A stretch of 8,550 bases of DNA from Acidobacteriaceae bacterium (GTDB lineage: Bacteria; Acidobacteriota; Terriglobia; Terriglobales; Acidobacteriaceae), in the NCBI GenBank assembly GCA_025929125.1, contig JAICMT010000046.1, positions 1 through 8,550 on the forward strand. The letters are read 5' to 3'. The notes under the pieces were generated by a model. That model searched no databases. It was given only the letters and a program-made list of their open reading frames with translations, and had not been told where the DNA came from. A program made the position numbers and the translations under genes. Positions 1 through 6,659 of this stretch are shown one piece after another (within the stretch, counting starts at the first letter, position 1; each line of letters starts with the position of its first letter).

Positions 1-502
1 GTCGTCCATGGGCGATCTGTTGAGCGAAGTACGAGGGTGGCAGCCACGATTTGCCGCGCTGCTCCGCGCCGATGGACTTCCGCAACGTACCGTGCAGCAA
101 CTCGCCGGCGAAGCGCTGAAGATGATAGTGAGGGTTTTGTCGGATGATGACGGGATGTGGGTTGTAGGACCGCACGCAAACGCCGCTTCGGAGTTCTCGC
201 TGTCCACGGAAGTAGGGGGAAAGGTAGCCACTTTGCGCGCGGACCGGATCTTCTGGGCCGGTCCTGCTCCCTGGGTCGCGGGCGAGGACTGCTTCTGGAT
301 TATTGACTACAAGACCTCTGCGCCGGGGGCCGCCGGGCTCGATGCCTTTCTTGCACGGCAACGGGAGTTCTATGCCTCCCAGCTGGAAGGATACGCAAAA
401 GTGCTCGGGCCGATGGTAGGCGCGCGGCAGATCAGAGTAGGACTCTACTTCCCCGCCCTGCCTCGCCTTTTATGGTGGGAGCCGGAGGCCGTCTCCAGCT
501 AA
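1..502 (+). CDS. C-terminal part of a RecB/AddA-like PD-(D/E)XK exonuclease (5' truncated by window edge)
   Basis: The reading frame is open from base 2 to the TAA at 500-502, so the ATG at 8 is probably internal and the real start lies left of the window. Numbered from that ATG, the visible part shows the RecB-family nuclease motifs in order: a Glu in SEF (E62), LRADRIF with D79, WIIDYKT with D100 and K102, and a downstream QLEGY motif with Q125 and Y129. This order (E, D, D-x-K, Q-x-x-x-Y) is the catalytic core of the Mg2+-dependent nuclease domain at the C-terminus of AddA, RecB and related UvrD-type helicase-nucleases, which process double-strand DNA ends for recombination. No helicase motifs are visible because that part would lie upstream. 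It could instead belong to a stand-alone Cas4- or AddB-like nuclease; the C-terminal position favours an AddA/UvrD-type protein. It converges on phoU and overlaps it by four bases. Confidence 0.75.
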   Translation, partial: SSMGDLLSEVRGWQPRFAALLRADGLPQRTVQQLAGEALKMIVRVLSDDDGMWVVGPHANAASEFSLSTEVGGKVATLRADRIFWAGPAPWVAGEDCFWIIDYKTSAPGAAGLDAFLARQREFYASQLEGYAKVLGPMVGARQIRVGLYFPALPRLLWWEPEAVSS

Positions 503-1170
503 ACCGCTGCGACGCTGTGGTGGCGCACATCCTTGCCGCGCACCCAGAAGATCACGTCTTCAGCGATGTTGGTTGCGTGGTCGCCGACACGCTCCAAATT
601 GCGGGCAATGATGAGCGCATTCAGGCTCTGCGGCGTCAGCTCCGGCTTCTCTTTGATCAATGAGCTGAGTGCATAGAAAGCGGCGTCGTTCATCTCATCG
701 ACCTGGTCGTCTAGCTTGAGCACTGTTTGAGCGAGTTCCGCGTCGGCCTCGATGAAAGCCTGCAGTGCTTTGCGAATCATCGCCGCCGAAAGTGAGGCCA
801 GCTTGGGAATGTCAACCGGAAGATCGGTGTTCGCGAAAGCGCCCATTTCACGAACACGGACGGCGATATTGACTGCCTGATCTCCGACGCGCTCGAGGTC
901 GGCATTGATACGGATGACCGACAGGATAAAGCGCAGATCGATTGCCATCGGCTGTTCCATTGCGAGCAAGTCCAGAGCCATCTGATCGATCTCACGTTCC
1001 AGGCGATTAATCAGCGGCTCCGACTGGAAGACGAGTTCGCAGATGGACAGGTCACGCGTACGATACGCCTCAATGGAACGCTGAATGGCCTGCTCGGCCA
1101 TACCCGCCATGATGAGCAGGCGCTCCTTGAGATCATCGAGATTCTGCTGGAACTTGATGCGCGATGCCAT
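499..1170 (-). CDS. phoU: Phosphate signalling/transport regulator PhoU
   Basis: A 223-residue protein of usual PhoU length, all-helical in character. It has two copies of the PhoU repeat, each with the conserved metal-binding pattern: NADLERVGDQAVNIA with E93 and D97, and ARNLERVGDHATNIA with E193 and D197. PhoU is a peripheral cytoplasmic protein that couples the PstSCAB transporter to PhoR, keeping the Pho regulon off when phosphate is plentiful and limiting phosphate uptake. The ATG at 1170-1168 shares its A with the last base of the pstB TGA (TGATG), indicating translational coupling as the last gene of the operon. The TAG stop at 501-499 overlaps the stop of the convergent nuclease gene, leaving no room for a terminator between them. 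Identification is very secure from sequence and from context. Confidence 0.97.
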   Translation of the reverse strand: MASRIKFQQNLDDLKERLLIMAGMAEQAIQRSIEAYRTRDLSICELVFQSEPLINRLEREIDQMALDLLAMEQPMAIDLRFILSVIRINADLERVGDQAVNIAVRVREMGAFANTDLPVDIPKLASLSAAMIRKALQAFIEADAELAQTVLKLDDQVDEMNDAAFYALSSLIKEKPELTPQSLNALIIARNLERVGDHATNIAEDVIFWVRGKDVRHHSVAAV

Positions 1171-1928
1171 CAGCCAAACCTTCCCGTGATGTAATCTTCG
1201 GTCCGTTTGTCTTTCGGATTTGTAAATATTTTGTGGGTGGAATCAAACTCGACCATCTTCCCGTTGAGGAAGAATCCTGTATTTTCGGCAACACGTGCCG
1301 CTTGCTGCATGTTGTGGGTCACGATCACAATCGTGTACTGCCGCTTTAGCTCGAAGATCAGGTCTTCGATTTTGGACGTCGAAACAGGATCCAGCGCGGA
1401 GGCAGGCTCATCCATCAGCAGCACCTCCGGATCAACGGCGAGAGCACGAGCGATACACATGCGCTGCTGCTGGCCGCCTGAGAGGCTGGCGCCCGATTTT
1501 TTCTTCAGATCGTCCTTGACCTCGTCCCAGAGAGCCGCGGCACGAAGGCTGCGTTCCACTGTTTCATCCAGGATCGCCCGGTTACGAAATCCGTTCAGCT
1601 TCAGCCCGCTGGCCACATTGTCATAGATAGACATGGTCGGAAACGGATTCGGCCGCTGGAATACCATGCCGACGCGACGTCGAATCTCTACGGGGTTCGC
1701 GTCCTGATAGATATCTACATCGCCCATCTTGACTATGCCCGTAGCGCGTGCGATGGGATTGGTCTCATGCATGCGGTTCAGGCACCGAACGAACGTGCTC
1801 TTGCCGCAACCCGAGGGGCCGATGAGAGCCGTCGCGTGATTCGCCGGAATGTTCAAGCTGATGTCCTGCAACGTGTGCGTCGAGCCGTACCACGCGTTCA
1901 GGTTCTCGACATCGATTCCGACTCCCAC
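1170..1928 (-). CDS. pstB: Phosphate ABC transporter ATP-binding protein PstB
   Basis: ATPase subunit of the high-affinity phosphate importer, acting on the cytoplasmic face of PstC/PstA. From the chosen start the protein has 252 residues, normal for PstB. Visible motifs are Walker [10 protein letters not shown] (37-45), the Q-loop VFQRPNPFP around Q91 typical of PstB, the ABC signature LSGGQQQR (148-155), Walker B VLLMDEP (168-174), the D-loop SALD and the switch His in VTHN (H204). The frame stays open upstream for 37 codons to an ATG at 2039, but that stretch lies entirely within pstA and resembles no PstB sequence. I therefore choose the GTG at 1928-1926, which shares one base with the pstA TAG (TAGTG) and has an AAGGGG ribosome site about eight bases upstream. 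It overlaps phoU by one base at its 3' end. Confidence 0.96.
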   Translation of the reverse strand: MGVGIDVENLNAWYGSTHTLQDISLNIPANHATALIGPSGCGKSTFVRCLNRMHETNPIARATGIVKMGDVDIYQDANPVEIRRRVGMVFQRPNPFPTMSIYDNVASGLKLNGFRNRAILDETVERSLRAAALWDEVKDDLKKKSGASLSGGQQQRMCIARALAVDPEVLLMDEPASALDPVSTSKIEDLIFELKRQYTIVIVTHNMQQAARVAENTGFFLNGKMVEFDSTHKIFTNPKDKRTEDYITGRFG

Positions 1929-2866
1929 TAGCTTGCCCCTTTCAGCACACCGCGGTTCGCATAAATGCGCACCAGTGTTACAGAAACCATAATCAGCACG
2001 ATTAGCACGAGCGATCCGCCCCATGCCAGGCGGTGCCACTCGTCATAGGGAGAAATGGCATAAACATAGATCTGCAGCGGAAGCGCCGCGATGGGCTGGT
2101 TCAGTCGAAGGCTCCAGAACTGATTTCCGAAGGCGGTGAACAATAGTGGCGCTGTTTCCCCGGCTACCCGAGCAAAGGCCAGCATGCATCCGGTGATGAT
2201 ACCGGGCGAAGCCGTCTTGAGCGTAACGGAGAGCACAGTACGCCATCGGGGCACTCCAAGGCCATATGCGGCCTCTCGGATGGCGTGAGGGACCGTAGCC
2301 AGCATCTCCTCTGTGGTCCGCGTGATGGTCGGCACCATCATGATGGCGAGAGCCACTCCGCCGGCGAGCGCGGAAAAGTGTTTTTGGCGCATCACGATGA
2401 GGGAATAAATCGCAATGCCCATCACAATGGAGGGCACGCCATTCAGTACGTCGGCGGTAAATCGAATGGCGGCGGCAAGCCAACCGCCTCGTCCGAACTC
2501 CGCCAGGTACACCCCCGCGCCAATGCCGACGGGGATGCCCAAAACGCTGGCAACCGCAAGTATCATTCCCGACCCCACGATTGCGTTGGCCATACCGCCG
2601 CCAAGCTCACCAACCGGTGCGGGAATATGAGTGAAAAACGCAAGATTAAGCGAGCTTGCCCCTTTGTAGATGAGATAAGCAAGAATCGCGACCAGCGGCG
2701 CAATCACAATCACCGTACTCAGTACTGCAAGTCCTGTCACAACATGATTCCACAGGTGCCTCCTCATACGGTTGAGGCGAACGCGGCGCGACCTCTGCTG
2801 CACAGGAGGATCGGTTGCAGCAAAGTCCTGCGGGGGCGGGGGCGTATGGAAGGGATTCGTGGGCAT
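1928..2866 (-). CDS. pstA: Phosphate ABC transporter permease PstA
   Basis: One of the two channel-forming inner-membrane subunits of the phosphate importer. With the ATG at 2866 it has 312 residues, slightly longer than E. coli PstA. It begins with a proline-rich then basic cytoplasmic segment of about 40 residues, followed by six predicted hydrophobic segments: about 42-67, 93-120, 130-157, 165-182, 222-246 and 284-302. The EAA loop that contacts PstB reads [14 protein letters not shown] from residue 198, and the [17 protein letters not shown] stretch (232-248) is typical of PstA. An earlier in-frame ATG at 2923 lies inside pstC. The one at 2866 sits one base after the pstC TAA (TAACATG) and has GAGGG about nine bases upstream. 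It overlaps the pstB start by one base. Confidence 0.96.
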   Translation of the reverse strand: MPTNPFHTPPPPQDFAATDPPVQQRSRRVRLNRMRRHLWNHVVTGLAVLSTVIVIAPLVAILAYLIYKGASSLNLAFFTHIPAPVGELGGGMANAIVGSGMILAVASVLGIPVGIGAGVYLAEFGRGGWLAAAIRFTADVLNGVPSIVMGIAIYSLIVMRQKHFSALAGGVALAIMMVPTITRTTEEMLATVPHAIREAAYGLGVPRWRTVLSVTLKTASPGIITGCMLAFARVAGETAPLLFTAFGNQFWSLRLNQPIAALPLQIYVYAISPYDEWHRLAWGGSLVLIVLIMVSVTLVRIYANRGVLKGAS

Positions 2867-2867
2867 G

Positions 2868-3929
2868 TTAGTGAGCCCTCGCCGGAGCTCCGCGAGTAAC
2901 CGCCCATACCAGCGCGCGAGCAATTACATTCACGACGATCGTGACCAAGAAGAGTGCCAGCCCGATTTCAATGAGTGCGCTCAGGTAGACGTCTCCCGTC
3001 GCCTCAGAAAACTCATTCGCGATAACGCTGGCGAGGGTGTATCCAGGCGAAAATAGACTTTTCGGGATCTCGGGATGGTTGCCGATTACCATGGTGACGG
3101 CCATTGTCTCGCCCAGCGCACGGCCAAGCCCGAGGATGATCGCACCGACGATTCCGATACGGGCGTTGCGAAGCACGCCCATGCGAATCATCTCCCAGCG
3201 GGTCGCGCCAAGAGCCAGGACACCTTCTCGCTGCGAGATGGGCACCGCCAACATGATGTCGCGTGCAATCGAGGAGATGATCGGCAGAATCATGACGGCA
3301 AGGATGATGCTCGCAGACAGCAAATTCAGGCCGAAGTTATAGCCATTGAACAGATGGGTCCATCCGAAATATTTCGTAAGGACGGGACCAAGCTGGTCTC
3401 GCATAATGGGCACGAGCACGAACAATGCCCATAGACCGTACACGATGCTGGGAATGGCTGCGAGCAGTTCTGTGACGAAGGAAATAGGGGCGCGAAGCTT
3501 CTGTGGGCACAGTTCGGTAAGAAATACCGCAACCCCTAGGGCCAGCGGCACCGCCACCAGCAAGGCAAGCAGCGATGTGGCCAGCGTCCCATAGATAAAA
3601 GAAAATGCTCCGAAGTCGCCAGAAACCGGGTCCCAGGCTGATCGCGTGAAGAACTTAAAACCAAATTGCGAGAGGCTCAACTTCGACCGGGCAATCAGGA
3701 TGAAGAGGATGAAAAGGACGATTGCGAAGATACTGAGCGCACACATCAGCATGATCGCTGAAAACGTAGTATCCGCCGCCTTACCACTGCTGCGGCTCAT
3801 CAGAAACTGGCGAACGGCTGATTTTGGAGCTTCAGGCCCAACATCCTGCTGGACTGGAGAGCCTTGCGGCGCGCCGGAAGGATCCGTCTGCCTGGGGTTC
3901 TGAGCAACCGAGATGATAGGAGAACTCAC
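2868..3929 (-). CDS. pstC: Phosphate ABC transporter permease PstC
   Basis: The second channel subunit of the phosphate importer. It has 353 residues, about 30 more than E. coli PstC. The extra length is an N-terminal cytoplasmic tail of about 55 residues rich in Pro, Gln and Ser before the first membrane helix (about 57-81). Further hydrophobic segments lie at about 113-137, 152-177, 200-223, 258-283 and 315-338. The EAA-type loop is REGVLALGATRWEMIR (234-249) and the GLGRALGETMAVTMVIGN stretch (267-284) is diagnostic of PstC. The start is GTG at 3929-3927, the earliest possible in this frame because a TAA lies eight codons upstream, and it has AGGAAAG about eight bases before it. An internal ATG at residue 44 would remove most of the tail and cannot be excluded. 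It follows pstS after a 100-base gap and is one base from pstA. Confidence 0.95.
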   Translation of the reverse strand: MSSPIISVAQNPRQTDPSGAPQGSPVQQDVGPEAPKSAVRQFLMSRSSGKAADTTFSAIMLMCALSIFAIVLFILFILIARSKLSLSQFGFKFFTRSAWDPVSGDFGAFSFIYGTLATSLLALLVAVPLALGVAVFLTELCPQKLRAPISFVTELLAAIPSIVYGLWALFVLVPIMRDQLGPVLTKYFGWTHLFNGYNFGLNLLSASIILAVMILPIISSIARDIMLAVPISQREGVLALGATRWEMIRMGVLRNARIGIVGAIILGLGRALGETMAVTMVIGNHPEIPKSLFSPGYTLASVIANEFSEATGDVYLSALIEIGLALFLVTIVVNVIARALVWAVTRGAPARAH

Positions 3930-3989
3930 GTGGTACTTTCCTGGATCAACTTATACCAGCATTCGCCGCGTCTGCCGGATTCGAGCAGA

Positions 3990-4018
3990 GCGGCTGCGGA
4001 AATGCATTCCGCAGCCGC
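3990..4018 (-). promoter_or_regulatory. Perfect 12-bp stem-loop between pstS and pstC
   Basis: The arms 3990-4001 (GCGGCTGCGGAA) and 4007-4018 (TTCCGCAGCCGC) are exact reverse complements separated by a five-base loop, ATGCA. In the transcript the hairpin begins 12 bases after the pstS stop codon. No U-run follows (the next transcribed bases are TCTGCTCG), so it does not look like a full intrinsic terminator. By analogy with other binding-protein operons, I infer a role in 3'-end protection or partial termination that keeps pstS mRNA more abundant than the permease genes. Confidence 0.75.
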
Positions 4019-4029
4019 CAGGGTGAATC

Positions 4030-5055
4030 CTACTTGATGGTCGTAATCGTTTTGCGAACCATGGCCTGCACCTGGGCTGGCAGGGGAGCATAACCCATGC
4101 CGGCCGCCTCGTTTTCTCCTTTGTCCAGCATCCAGGTGAGAAAGTCCTTCACCGCCTTAGCCTTGGCCGGGTCACTGAACTGCCTCGGAATAAGAAGCCA
4201 GGTGAAACTTGAGATGGGATACGAAGAGTCTCCTCCGGCATTGGTGATCGACACACGATAATCCGCAGGCATGTTCTTCGCGCTAGCGGCAGCGGCAGCC
4301 GTCACTCCTTCCGGGGATGCCTTCACAAACTTTCCGGCCGCGTTCTTCACTTGCCCAAAGGCCATCTTGTTCTGTAGGGCATAAATCAGCTCGACGTAGC
4401 CGAATGAGTAAGGGGTCTGCCGCACCATGCCCGCAACGCCTTCGTTGCCCTTCTGACCTACGCCGGGGCCCGGCCACTTTACCGAGGTATTTTTGCCCAC
4501 CTTGCTCTGCCACTCCGGACTGACCTTCGAGAGATAGTCGGTGAAGATGTAGGTCGTACCGCTGCCATCGGAGCGATAGACTGGAACAATCTGATGGTTT
4601 GGCAGGTTTACACCCGGATTGTCTCTCGCGATGCGCGGATCGTTCCACTTCTGGATCTTCCCGATGTAAATGTCGGCAATCACGTCACCTGAAAAGTTCA
4701 GCTCCTTGTTTAGATTCGGTATGTTGTAGACGGGAACTACCGCACCGAGCACAGTCGGAATGTGCATCACCTTGACCTTCGCCTGACTCAACTGCTGGTC
4801 GGTCATAGGACCATCACTGGCACCGAAATCCACAGTGCCGTCCGAGACCTGTCGGATTCCCCCGCCGGAACCAATCGACTGGTAATTAATGTGCACGTTC
4901 GGATGAGCCTGGGCATACTCAGTAAACCAGCGATTATAAATTGGATACGGAAACGTTGCGCCCGCTGCGTTAATATTCTGCGCGACGGCGGTTCCACCCG
5001 CGATTGCGATTGCCAGGGCTGCCAACAGACTCAGCTTCACTCGTCTCTCCCTCAT
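4030..5055 (-). CDS. pstS: Periplasmic phosphate-binding protein PstS
   Basis: High-affinity phosphate receptor that delivers phosphate to PstCA. It has 341 residues with a Sec signal peptide: basic MRERRVK, a hydrophobic stretch 8-23, and probable cleavage after AVA (residue 25). There is no lipobox Cys, so it should be a soluble periplasmic protein as in Gram-negatives. The mature protein starts in the typical way with NAAGATFPYPIYNRW, and the phosphate-pocket segments are present: ATFP (33-36), YQSIGSGGG (58-66), DFGASDGPM (76-84) and RSDGSGTT (161-168). The C-terminal half holds GNEGVAG (203-209) and PISSFTWLLIP (280-290), as in PstS. The ATG at 5055 has AGGA only three bases upstream. 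A GTG at 5040 (residue 6), preceded by AGGGAG at a better distance, is a serious alternative and still gives a full signal peptide. It is preceded by a 173-base leader carrying a putative Pho box. Confidence 0.96.
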   Translation of the reverse strand: MRERRVKLSLLAALAIAIAGGTAVAQNINAAGATFPYPIYNRWFTEYAQAHPNVHINYQSIGSGGGIRQVSDGTVDFGASDGPMTDQQLSQAKVKVMHIPTVLGAVVPVYNIPNLNKELNFSGDVIADIYIGKIQKWNDPRIARDNPGVNLPNHQIVPVYRSDGSGTTYIFTDYLSKVSPEWQSKVGKNTSVKWPGPGVGQKGNEGVAGMVRQTPYSFGYVELIYALQNKMAFGQVKNAAGKFVKASPEGVTAAAAASAKNMPADYRVSITNAGGDSSYPISSFTWLLIPRQFSDPAKAKAVKDFLTWMLDKGENEAAGMGYAPLPAQVQAMVRKTITTIK

Positions 5056-5134
5056 GCGTCCTGCTCAGGCGCTGCCTTGTATCGCCAGTCCGGCAGTCGC
5101 AGCCTGCGCCTCTGCAATATGCGGTTCGCAAGCC

Positions 5135-5141
5135 ATCTATA
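5135..5141 (-). promoter_or_regulatory. Possible -10 element of the pstS promoter
   Basis: On the minus strand TATAGAT occurs 14 bases after the putative Pho box, roughly where the -10 of a PhoB-activated promoter would lie; such promoters usually lack a good -35. It matches four of the six consensus bases. It would place the transcript start near 5128 and give a leader of about 70 bases before the pstS ATG. Recognised by eye only. Confidence 0.35.
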
Positions 5142-5155
5142 GTTTCCGGCTGCTG

Positions 5156-5173
5156 TGTTACGAGAACGTTACA
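5156..5173 (-). promoter_or_regulatory. Putative PhoB-binding direct repeat (Pho box) upstream of pstS
   Basis: On the minus strand the sequence TGTAACGTTCTCGTAACA holds two GTAAC units (starting at 5172 and 5161) spaced exactly 11 bases. That is one helical turn and the known spacing of half-sites bound by a PhoB/PhoP dimer. The half-site is not the E. coli CTGTCAT but resembles the TTAACA and GTTCAC half-sites of other phyla. A weaker unit, ATTCATC (5184-5178), lies in phase one turn upstream. The position before the first pst gene, next to the genes for PhoB and PhoR, supports the reading. Confidence 0.45.
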
Positions 5174-5223
5174 TCCTGATGAATGTCCCGATAACCCATT
5201 GCAATCAGGCTCCTATTTAGGAT

Positions 5224-5237
5224 GCGGCTTAAGCCGC
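5224..5237. repeat. 14-bp perfect palindrome at the phoR stop codon
   Basis: GCGGCTTAAGCCGC is its own reverse complement and contains the phoR TAA (5231-5229). It can form only a five-pair stem with a four-base loop and is followed by no U-run, so I do not call it a terminator. It may be chance or a weak stem marking the end of the phoBR message. Confidence 0.4.
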
Positions 5238-6659
5238 GGGCAACCTGACGGTGAAGGTACTTCCAGAATTCAGCTCGCTTTCAGCCTCGATTGTGCCGCC
5301 TTGCGCCTCCACCATACGGCGCGCAATCGCCAGCCCAAGCCCGGTTCCTCCTGACTCGCGGGAGCGGGCTTTGTCGACGCGGTAGAAACGTTCAAAGATG
5401 CGCTCCAAGTGCTCGGAAGCAATCCCCTGGCCAAAATCCTCGACGCTGAACTCCACTGCGTTGCCGGGGCCCTCCACTTTTCTTGCGGTCACGACGACCC
5501 GGCTTGATGTTGCTCCACGGCGCCTGCCATACTTGATGCCATTTTCGATTAGATTGCCGAGCACCTGAAGCATGGCGTCCTGATCTGCCATCACCTCGGC
5601 AGCCGTCGTCTCGCCGATCTCCAGGCTGGCGTCCTCGTCCTGCACCAGACCACGCATTGCGGCGACCGCATCTCGTACGAGCAGGTCGGCACGAACCGGG
5701 GCTGGGTGCATCTGGGACTCTCTTGATTCAACCCGGGCCAGCGACAGCAGATCTTCAGTAAGTCGGCTCATCCGGGAAGCGTTCTTGAGGATGGTTTCCA
5801 TGAACTCGCGGGATATGGGACTCAACTGCTCATTGTCGAGCAGCGTCTCGACATATCCACTGATCGAAGTCAGGGGTGTTCGCAGTTCATGCGACACATT
5901 GGCGACGAAATCCCGCTGGGTGCGCTCCAGCTGTTCCATCTGGGTGATGTCGTGCAGTACTGCGACTGCTCCGCCGCCCGGCATTGGAGAGGCGCTGATC
6001 TCAAAGATCCGGCCGGGAGCCATCGAGGTGACCTTCGTGTCACAGACCGCGCGCGACTCCAGCGCCTTCTTCATGCACGCCAGCACCTCGGGATCACGGA
6101 CCGTGTGGACCAGCGCCTCACCGATTCGCACGGCGCTACGGCTATAGACATTTGGCACTAGCGCCTGCATGGCCCGGTTGGTCCATTGGATTCGTCCGGC
6201 CGAGTCCACCGCAACGACCGCATCCTGCATGGAATCGAGCAGGGCTTCCAACTGCACGCGCTCCTCTTTGAGCCGGCCCAACTGCTGGCTGATCCGCACA
6301 GAGGACGCCCTGAGTTCCTCCGCAGCGTCGGCAAGTTCACGGGACCAGACAGGCTGGTTTGCGTCAGAGTCCCAGTCCGGCAGTGCCCGGGCAGCGAGCG
6401 CAAGTCGTCCTACCTCGGCCCGGAATCGGGCCTGCAGAAACAGACTTCCAATCACAGCCGCAACGCCGACCCCGACGGCGATCAGGACTTGGTCTCGAGG
6501 GAGCAGGCAAGCCGCCAGTTCGCCTCCGATGCCAAGAGCGGCCAGCAGTACAAGCGTCCAGACAAAGAGTGACGTACCAGATCGGGCTCCGGGCAATGGA
6601 TCCCCTTCCAACCTCTGGGCCTGCCGCGATATCTCGTACGATACGCGCCGCGACACCAT
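5229..6659 (-). CDS. phoR: Phosphate regulon sensor histidine kinase PhoR
   Basis: A membrane histidine kinase of 476 residues that phosphorylates PhoB under phosphate limitation and dephosphorylates it in excess. Two hydrophobic helices (about 30-51 and 57-76) are joined by only a few residues, so there is no periplasmic sensor domain, as usual for PhoR, which reads transporter state through PhoU. Then come a linker/coiled-coil (about 107-140), a PAS domain (about 138-240), the HisKA domain with the phospho-acceptor H257 in NVSHELRTPL, and the ATP-binding domain: N-box NLIENGIKYG (N373), G1 box DFGQG (408-412), F-box FERFYR (422-427) and G2 GGTGLGLA (437-444). I chose the ATG at 6659, whose A is shared with the phoB TGA (TGATG). 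The GTG at 6662, one codon earlier, is equally possible. GGGGAG lies directly upstream. A 173-base gap separates it from pstS. Confidence 0.94.
   Translation of the reverse strand: MVSRRVSYEISRQAQRLEGDPLPGARSGTSLFVWTLVLLAALGIGGELAACLLPRDQVLIAVGVGVAAVIGSLFLQARFRAEVGRLALAARALPDWDSDANQPVWSRELADAAEELRASSVRISQQLGRLKEERVQLEALLDSMQDAVVAVDSAGRIQWTNRAMQALVPNVYSRSAVRIGEALVHTVRDPEVLACMKKALESRAVCDTKVTSMAPGRIFEISASPMPGGGAVAVLHDITQMEQLERTQRDFVANVSHELRTPLTSISGYVETLLDNEQLSPISREFMETILKNASRMSRLTEDLLSLARVESRESQMHPAPVRADLLVRDAVAAMRGLVQDEDASLEIGETTAAEVMADQDAMLQVLGNLIENGIKYGRRRGATSSRVVVTARKVEGPGNAVEFSVEDFGQGIASEHLERIFERFYRVDKARSRESGGTGLGLAIARRMVEAQGGTIEAESELNSGSTFTVRLPAA

Noticed and set aside
472..663. Small plus-strand open frame spanning the nuclease/phoU junction
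   Set aside because: It lies over the 3' ends of two supported genes and reads as a shadow of phoU; no domain is seen.
1929..2039. Thirty-seven-codon N-terminal extension of pstB from an ATG within pstA
   Set aside because: It lies fully inside pstA. The GTG at 1928 has a good ribosome site and gives a normal-length PstB.
2285..2899. Plus-strand open frame of 204 codons opposite pstA
   Set aside because: Antisense shadow of a conserved permease gene; the His/Arg/Asn-rich product is unlike a real protein.
3990..4018. Intrinsic terminator after pstS
   Set aside because: The stem is strong but no U-run follows, and the downstream pstCAB-phoU genes need transcription, so it is described as a regulatory stem-loop.
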